From: JASHPR01 sp963815375
Lineage (GTDB): Bacteria > Actinomycetota > Actinomycetes > Streptosporangiales > Streptosporangiaceae
Assembly: GCA_963815375.1 (NCBI GenBank)
Contig: CAWFGX010000001.1
Coordinates: 1,054,001 to 1,118,000 of the forward strand
Length of the DNA: 64,000 nt
Reading direction: 5' to 3'
Position numbers and translations under genes: made by a program. Below the pieces are notes generated by a model. That model made no database searches and was not told the DNA's origin. It worked only from the letters and a program-made list of their open reading frames with translations. Numbering within the stretch: position 1 is the first letter of the stretch; each line of letters opens with the position of its first letter. Positions 58,552 through 64,000 of the stretch are shown in pieces.

Positions 58552-59663
58552 GAATCACATCGTTCCACGTAAACCGTGGCGAGGGCAGCTTCATCCCTCG
58601 CCTCTTGGCCATACAGAACACGCAGCGTACCTGCTGTGACTGGTTGCGCTACCCCTCGTTCTGTCACGATGGCCGAGATCAGCTCCGGCGGAGTCACGTC
58701 GAACGCCGGGTTGTACCCGGGCGTTCCGGCCGGTGCGACGGGTATTCCGGCCATGCTGGTGACCTCTTCGCCAGCCCGCTGCTCGACCTCAATCGCCGTG
58801 CCGTCGGGGGTTTCCAGGTCGATGGTTGAAACCGGGGCAACCACCACGAACGGCACCTTATGGTGCCGGGCCAGCACTGCCAGGCTGTACGTGCCGACCT
58901 TGTTCGCCACGCTGCCGTCGGCAGCGATCCGGTCCGCCCCTGTCATCACGATGTCCACATCGCCCGCGGCGAGCAGCGAGGCGGCGGCCGAGTCGGCGAG
59001 AACCGCGTGCGGTATCCCGGCCCGTCGGGCTTCCCAGGCGGTCAGCCGCGCCCCCTGCAATAGCGGCCTGGTCTCGTCGATCCAGAGCCTGGTGAGCCTG
59101 CCATCCCGGTGCGCGGCGAGGATCACCGCGAACGCCGTGCCCTCGCCGCCCGACACCAGCGCGCCGGTGTTGCAGTGGGTCAGCACCCGGGCCTTTGGCG
59201 GCACCAGGGCCAGGCCATTGCGCGCCATGGCCGCGCTGGCGGCCGCGTCTTGCGCCGCGATCGACTGGGCCTCCGCGACCACGGCGCGGGCAAGGAAACG
59301 TTCATTATCCGCAGCGTTGGCTGCGGCTGCCTCGCGGTACGCGGCGAGCGCTCTGCGGGCACCCCACGCCAGGTTCACCGCGGTAGGCCGGGCCGCCTCG
59401 ATCGCGGCAGCCGCGGCGGCCACATCGTCCCCGCGATAGGCGGCAAGCGCGACACCGAAGGCACCGGCCAGCCCCAGCAGGGGCGCCCCGCGGACCACGA
59501 GCCGACGGATGGCGTCCACCAGGGCCGGCACATCCGCGCAGATGACAACGGACTCCTCGGCCGGGAGCCGGGTCTGGTCCAGCAGCGCGATCGCCGGCCC
59601 CTCAGGCGGGTCGAGCCAGCGCAGCGCGAATGCCTCCACAGCACGAGTGTGCGCCACATGCAC
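58548..59663 (-). CDS. mtnA: S-methyl-5-thioribose-1-phosphate isomerase
   Basis: I use GTG 59663 (371 aa). Starts at GTG 59657 or 59639 are also possible, and the longer frame upstream is Arg/Pro-rich and unsupported. The MtnA/eIF2B-like fold is complete: ALLDQTRLP at the start, VRGAPLLGLAGAFG, catalytic Cys164 in LTHCNTGAL, and the Asp in MTGADRIAADGSVANKVGT. The enzyme converts methylthioribose-1-phosphate to methylthioribulose-1-phosphate in methionine salvage. Its coupling to mtrA by a 4-bp overlap is shared with other actinomycetes. Confidence 0.93.
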   Translation of the reverse strand: MHVAHTRAVEAFALRWLDPPEGPAIALLDQTRLPAEESVVICADVPALVDAIRRLVVRGAPLLGLAGAFGVALAAYRGDDVAAAAAAIEAARPTAVNLAWGARRALAAYREAAAANAADNERFLARAVVAEAQSIAAQDAAASAAMARNGLALVPPKARVLTHCNTGALVSGGEGTAFAVILAAHRDGRLTRLWIDETRPLLQGARLTAWEARRAGIPHAVLADSAAASLLAAGDVDIVMTGADRIAADGSVANKVGTYSLAVLARHHKVPFVVVAPVSTIDLETPDGTAIEVEQRAGEEVTSMAGIPVAPAGTPGYNPAFDVTPPELISAIVTERGVAQPVTAGTLRVLYGQEARDEAALATVYVERCDS

Positions 59664-59873
59664 GCCCAGCGGCCAGCGTGGCCAGGTTGAACAGCGTACG
59701 CGGTGGGGTCGTTCGCCAGGTTTTGTGCGGTCTCGCGCCCCCTTCGTCCGCATCACAGCCGCGGCCATGCCAGTATTGCGGTGCGAGCATTGAGGGGGGC
59801 TAGTCCCGGGGGCGTAGCCGCTCGCCGACCGCTGAATGCGCAAGCGGCCTGCGTCGGCCCGTCAAGGAGAAAG

Positions 59874-61286
59874 ATGTCCGAGCACCACCCGCCTGGTACG
59901 CCGGACCAGCCGACCCACGGACAGTCACCCGTCTCCCCGCAGCAGCCCGCGCCCGGCCAGCCCCAGAACCCGCACACGTACGGCCAGGTGCCGTCCTATG
60001 GCCAGCAAGGGCCCTACGGACAGCAAGGCCCCTACGGAGAGCCGCTCCCGTACGGCCGGATGCCGCCCTACGGCCAGATGCCGGCGTATGGCCAGCAACC
60101 TCCGTATGGCCAGCCGCCACCGTATGGCCAGCCGCCACCGTATGGCCAGCCGCCCCCTGGCCCGGCCGGTTCCGGGCAGGCGCCGCACGGCCCGGTACCG
60201 CCGCAGTACGGGCAGCCGTATGGTCAGCCGCCGTCCGCGCCCACGGGCAACGGGCGGGCTGGCAACTGGCGGTGGGCACCGCAGCCCGGCGGGATCCCGC
60301 TGCGTCCGCTCGGTGTCGGCGAGATCCTCAGCGGTGCGTTCACATCGGTCCGGCAGAACCGGGGGGCCACGCTCGGGCTGTCAGCGATCATGCTGACCTG
60401 CTCTGGCGTCATCACCGCGGTGCTGGCCCTGGTGGGGCATGCGTCGTCGGGAACGGTCCTGAACACGGGGGGCCAGAATTTCACCCTCCAGCCAGCCGTT
60501 ACCTACCCGGTGCAGCTCGCCCAGGACGGCGTGCAGATTATCGTCGAGATACTGCTGATCGGCTTGCTCACTGTGGTGATCGGCCGGGGGGTACTCGGCC
60601 GCAAGGTGAGCATCGGCGAAGCATGGCGGATCGCGCGGCCGCGGCTGCCCACCCTGCTCTGGCTCACGGTGATCCTCGCCGCCCCTGTGATCGCCGTCCT
60701 GGTGGTGTTCCACCTCCTGACCTCAGGGAACGCCAATCCCGGGCTAGGAGCACTGGCGGGGCTTGGCGTGCTGGGCGCGTTCGCCGCGTTCGGATGGCTG
60801 GCGGTGATGTTCAGCCTGTCAGTCCCGGCGGTGATGCTGGAGCAGCAGAGCGCGGTAAGGGCTCTGCGCCGGTCCTGGAGGCTGGTCCGGAAGAGCTTCT
60901 GGCGTCTGCTCGGCATCTATCTGCTGATGCTGCTGATCCTCTTCATCACCGCTACCGCGATCGAGGTCCCGTTCGTGATCGTCGAGATCATCATTACCGG
61001 GATCAACCCGCTCAATCCGGTCGGGACGTCGGCCGTGTCCGTGACGGCGCTGATCATTAGCACGCTTGGCACTATCTTGGCGAGCGCGTTCACCCGGCCG
61101 ATCAGCGCCGGGGTGGTTGTCCTCGTCTACCTCGATATGCGAATGCGCCGGGAGGGTCTCGACCTCGCACTGCAAAACCTCACGGCCGGCCTGCAGATGA
61201 CCGGCGACGAACTTGAGACCGTCTGGCGCGCGCCGTCCCCCGCTAACTCCAGAGCCTTCGGCATGGCCATGCCGGCGCCATGGTGA
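59874..61286 (+). CDS. Multi-pass membrane protein with PYGQ-repeat cytoplasmic tail (DUF7847/GDPD-membrane-domain-like)
   Basis: ATG 59874 after AAGGAGAAAG gives 470 aa. Residues ~30-130 are Pro/Tyr/Gly/Gln repeats. The membrane domain starts with IPLRPLGVGEILSGAFTSVR, the hallmark of actinobacterial proteins annotated as glycerophosphoryl diester phosphodiesterase membrane domain. Five or six helices follow, with PAVMLEQQSAVRALRRSWRL in the middle. No hydrolase domain is present. It is the first gene of a plus-strand series with DUF4129, DUF4350 and MoxR, divergent from mtnA across 210 bp. Confidence 0.82.
   Translation: MSEHHPPGTPDQPTHGQSPVSPQQPAPGQPQNPHTYGQVPSYGQQGPYGQQGPYGEPLPYGRMPPYGQMPAYGQQPPYGQPPPYGQPPPYGQPPPGPAGSGQAPHGPVPPQYGQPYGQPPSAPTGNGRAGNWRWAPQPGGIPLRPLGVGEILSGAFTSVRQNRGATLGLSAIMLTCSGVITAVLALVGHASSGTVLNTGGQNFTLQPAVTYPVQLAQDGVQIIVEILLIGLLTVVIGRGVLGRKVSIGEAWRIARPRLPTLLWLTVILAAPVIAVLVVFHLLTSGNANPGLGALAGLGVLGAFAAFGWLAVMFSLSVPAVMLEQQSAVRALRRSWRLVRKSFWRLLGIYLLMLLILFITATAIEVPFVIVEIIITGINPLNPVGTSAVSVTALIISTLGTILASAFTRPISAGVVVLVYLDMRMRREGLDLALQNLTAGLQMTGDELETVWRAPSPANSRAFGMAMPAPW
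60102..60155 (+). repeat. Three tandem 18-bp units encoding PYGQPP
   Basis: CCGTATGGCCAGCCGCCA is repeated three times with one final-base change, within a longer PYGQ-rich tract (about 59990-60160). It is in frame and could expand or contract by slippage. Confidence 0.85.
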
Positions 61287-61936
61287 CGGCGGTGGTACCC
61301 GGCGGCTCGCTGGTCAGCCGGGCCGAGGGCCAGCGGCTCGCCCGCACCGAGCTATCCAAAGCGATCTACCACCCCAAAGAGTCGCTGTCGCAGCGGATCG
61401 CGGACTGGATCAACCACTCCCTGAACTCGGGCGGGGTGGCGGCGCCAGGAGGCTGGTGGGCGATCGTCGCGCTGATCATCCTCGTGATCATCATCGCAGC
61501 GGTGGTGGCTCACCGGATCGGGCCGGTAGCCCGGTCCAAGGCGGCCAGCACTGGCCCGGTGCTGTCCGGCAGCGAGCTCAGCGCGCGCAAACACCGCGAG
61601 CTGGCGGAGCGCCTGGCCGCGGCAGGCGACTTCACCGGTGCGATCATCGAGTCGGTGCGGGCGATCGCCGTCGCGCTCGAGGAGCGCGGCGTCGTGCCGC
61701 CGCGGGTTGGCCGGACCGCCACCGAGCTAGCGGCCGAGGCCGGCCAGGCGATGCCGGCCCAGGCGCCCGGGCTCGCGGCGGCCGCTCGGCTGTTCGACGA
61801 CGTCAAGTACGGGGGGCGGGACGGGACCGCCGCTGGCTACCAGCGGCTGCGCGACCTGGACGCCGCGATCCGCTCGGCAAGGCCGTCAGCTGCCGACCAG
61901 CCGCTGGCTACTGCAGCACTGGCCCCGCCGTCGTGA
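61280..61936 (+). CDS. DUF4129 domain-containing membrane protein
   Basis: The 218-aa protein starts at ATG 61280 and overlaps the preceding gene by 7 bp. It has one membrane helix at ~60-80 (WAIVALIILVIIIAAVVAH) and a C-terminal DUF4129 domain with RKHRELAERLAAAGDFTGAI and RLFDDVKYGGRDGT. In actinobacteria DUF4129 proteins occur with DUF4350, MoxR and DUF58 proteins in an envelope-associated module of unknown function; transglutaminase-like partners are common elsewhere. Confidence 0.88.
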   Translation: MVTAVVPGGSLVSRAEGQRLARTELSKAIYHPKESLSQRIADWINHSLNSGGVAAPGGWWAIVALIILVIIIAAVVAHRIGPVARSKAASTGPVLSGSELSARKHRELAERLAAAGDFTGAIIESVRAIAVALEERGVVPPRVGRTATELAAEAGQAMPAQAPGLAAAARLFDDVKYGGRDGTAAGYQRLRDLDAAIRSARPSAADQPLATAALAPPS

Positions 61937-63218
61937 CCGCCCGCACACCGCCGCCCCCTGCTCCCCCGGCGGCTGCCGCCCCGGCCGTGACAGGCACACC
62001 AGGGTCGCCGGGCAGCCCGGCTGGCCCGTCTGGATCGGGTTCTGAAGCCCCGGCCACGAGTGAGTGGAGACGCTGGCGGATACCGCTTGTTCTGGTGGCG
62101 GTGGTCGTGCTCGGTGCAGCCGTGATCGGTCTTCTGCAGCCATCCGCGACCGTCACCGGGTATCTCGACCCTGCTGACACCAGTACGACGGGCGCGCATG
62201 CCCTGGCCGACATTCTGACCAGCCGGGGCCACACGGTGCTCAAGGAAGTCACACCGGCCGCGGCGCAGGCCGCGGCAGGCCAGGGCGGCAGTACGCTGGT
62301 CATCACGAGCCCGTCGCTGCTCACTTCCGGGCAGCTCACCGGGCTTGCCCGGGTGCGCGCCGACGTGGTGGTGATCGCGCCGGACCAGGACGCACTCGAG
62401 GCGTTCGCGCCCGGGGTGACGTCCGTCGGGACGTTCCTGGTTCAGTCCCTGACACCTGGCTGCGACCTGCCCGCGGCGCAGCTGGCCGGGAGCGCGGACA
62501 TGGGCGGGGTGCTGATGGCACTGCCCGGCGGGCAGACGGCACTGCCTGGAGGGCAGACGGCAGCACAGTGTTACCAGGCGCCCGCGAGTGACTCCGGTGT
62601 CGTCGGGGCATCGCTGCTGCAGTACAACGCCGGCGGGCGGGTGATCACGCTGCTCGGCACCGGGAACCCGCTGACCAACGGCAGCCTCGCCAAGCAGGGC
62701 AATGCCGCGCTCGCGCTGGACCTTCTCGCCGCCAGGTCGCGGATCGTCTGGCTGGTCCCGGGTCCGACAGCGGCCACCGTGGCCGGCAACGGGCAGCAAT
62801 CGCCGCTGAGCCTGGTACCGCTGGCGGCGTACCTGATCGCGATCCAGCTCGGCATTGCCGCGGTGCTCGCCGCCCTGTGGCGGGTACGCCGGCTCGGGCC
62901 GCTGACGACTGAGCGGCTGCCGGTCGTCGTCCGCGCCTCGGAGACCGCCGAGGGCATGGCCGGGCTCTACCGCTCGCGCCGCGCCCGTGACCGGGCTGCT
63001 GCGGCGCTGCGCACGGCCATGCTGGCCCGGACCTTGCCAGCACTCGGCCTGGCTCCCGGCACCCGGCCCGCCGAGGTGATTTCAGCGGTTTCTGCGCGGT
63101 CCGGTAGCGCTGAGCCATTGGTGGCGGCCATGCTGTTCGGGCCGGCGCCGACCGACGATGCCGCGCTCGTCGCGCTCGCCGACGATCTGGACGCTCTGGA
63201 GAGAAAGGTGCGCGGGCA

Positions 63219-63222
<4 letters not shown>
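61933..63222 (+). CDS. DUF4350 domain-containing membrane protein
   Basis: GTG 61933 overlaps the DUF4129 stop (GTGA), giving 429 aa. A ~45-residue Pro/Ala-rich cytoplasmic part is followed by TM1 (~50-70). The extracytoplasmic DUF4350 domain comes next (GYLDPADTSTTGAHALADIL, LTSRGHTVL, a GATase-like alpha/beta fold), then TM2 near residue 300 and a helical tail with RASETAEGMAGLYRSRRARD. A LPGGQTA duplication lies near residue 198. It is translationally coupled to both neighbours and part of the MoxR-DUF58-type module. Confidence 0.88.

Positions 63223-64000
<778 letters not shown>

Overview
The window is chromosomal DNA from a very G+C-rich actinomycete. The evidence is strongly GC3-biased codons, frequent GTG/TTG starts, mycothiol- and F420-type enzyme families, and two conserved actinobacterial neighbourhoods: adnAB/moeZ/nudC, and secA/hpf/lpqB/mtrB/mtrA/mtnA. 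The gene order in the second block resembles what I remember of Streptomyces and Mycobacterium. Nothing in the sequence fixes the genus; a Streptosporangiales-like or related lineage would fit. I saw no tRNA, rRNA, IS element or CRISPR array.

Left part (1-14.1 kb) is accessory. It holds a LysR regulator running off the left edge, divergent from a dihydrodipicolinate-synthase-like gene broken by a one-base frameshift. Next come an SDR plus a PknB-type receptor kinase, a DUF1963-like protein, and the scar of a TetR/drug-ABC-exporter locus in which regulator, ATPase and permease have all been truncated. These are followed by a secreted penicillin-acylase-type Ntn hydrolase, two luciferase-like (probably F420) oxidoreductases, a wall-anchor-like lipoprotein next to a class F-type sortase, a DUF899 protein and an acetate-uptake-type membrane protein.

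Metabolic core (14.2-27.6 kb): an AcoR/MimR-type activator is divergent from a tightly overlapping operon. The operon runs: unknown 82-aa protein, prmABCD diiron propane/alkane monooxygenase, amidohydrolase-2, MIP18/DUF59 protein, zinc alcohol dehydrogenase, dedicated GroEL-like chaperonin, and an Nramp metal transporter 3 nt after the chaperonin. Together they suggest subterminal hydroxylation of a short alkane or ketone, onward oxidation of the alcohol, and dedicated folding and metal supply for the hydroxylase. The Nramp frame continues 551 bp antisense through a P-loop kinase gene.

Middle (27.7-45 kb): SDR, NudC, a maleylpyruvate-isomerase-like protein, DUF2625, an MTH1187 thiamine-binding protein, and a methyltransferase with an apparently leaderless promoter. 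Then come the AdnA/AdnB recombination helicase-nucleases, a ykkC-family (probably guanidine-I) riboswitch in front of an EamA transporter, and the minus-strand series moeZ, membrane protein, subtilisin/mycosin-type protease, alkyltransferase-like protein.

Right part (45-64 kb): Rv3235-family protein, PH-domain protein, SecA (with a strong bidirectional terminator between the last two), a small membrane protein, a YcaQ-type glycosylase, a NarL-type response regulator, long-form HPF, and the mtnA-mtrA-mtrB-lpqB cell-envelope signalling operon. Divergent from that operon are a PYGQ-repeat membrane protein, DUF4129, DUF4350 and a MoxR ATPase that runs off the right edge.
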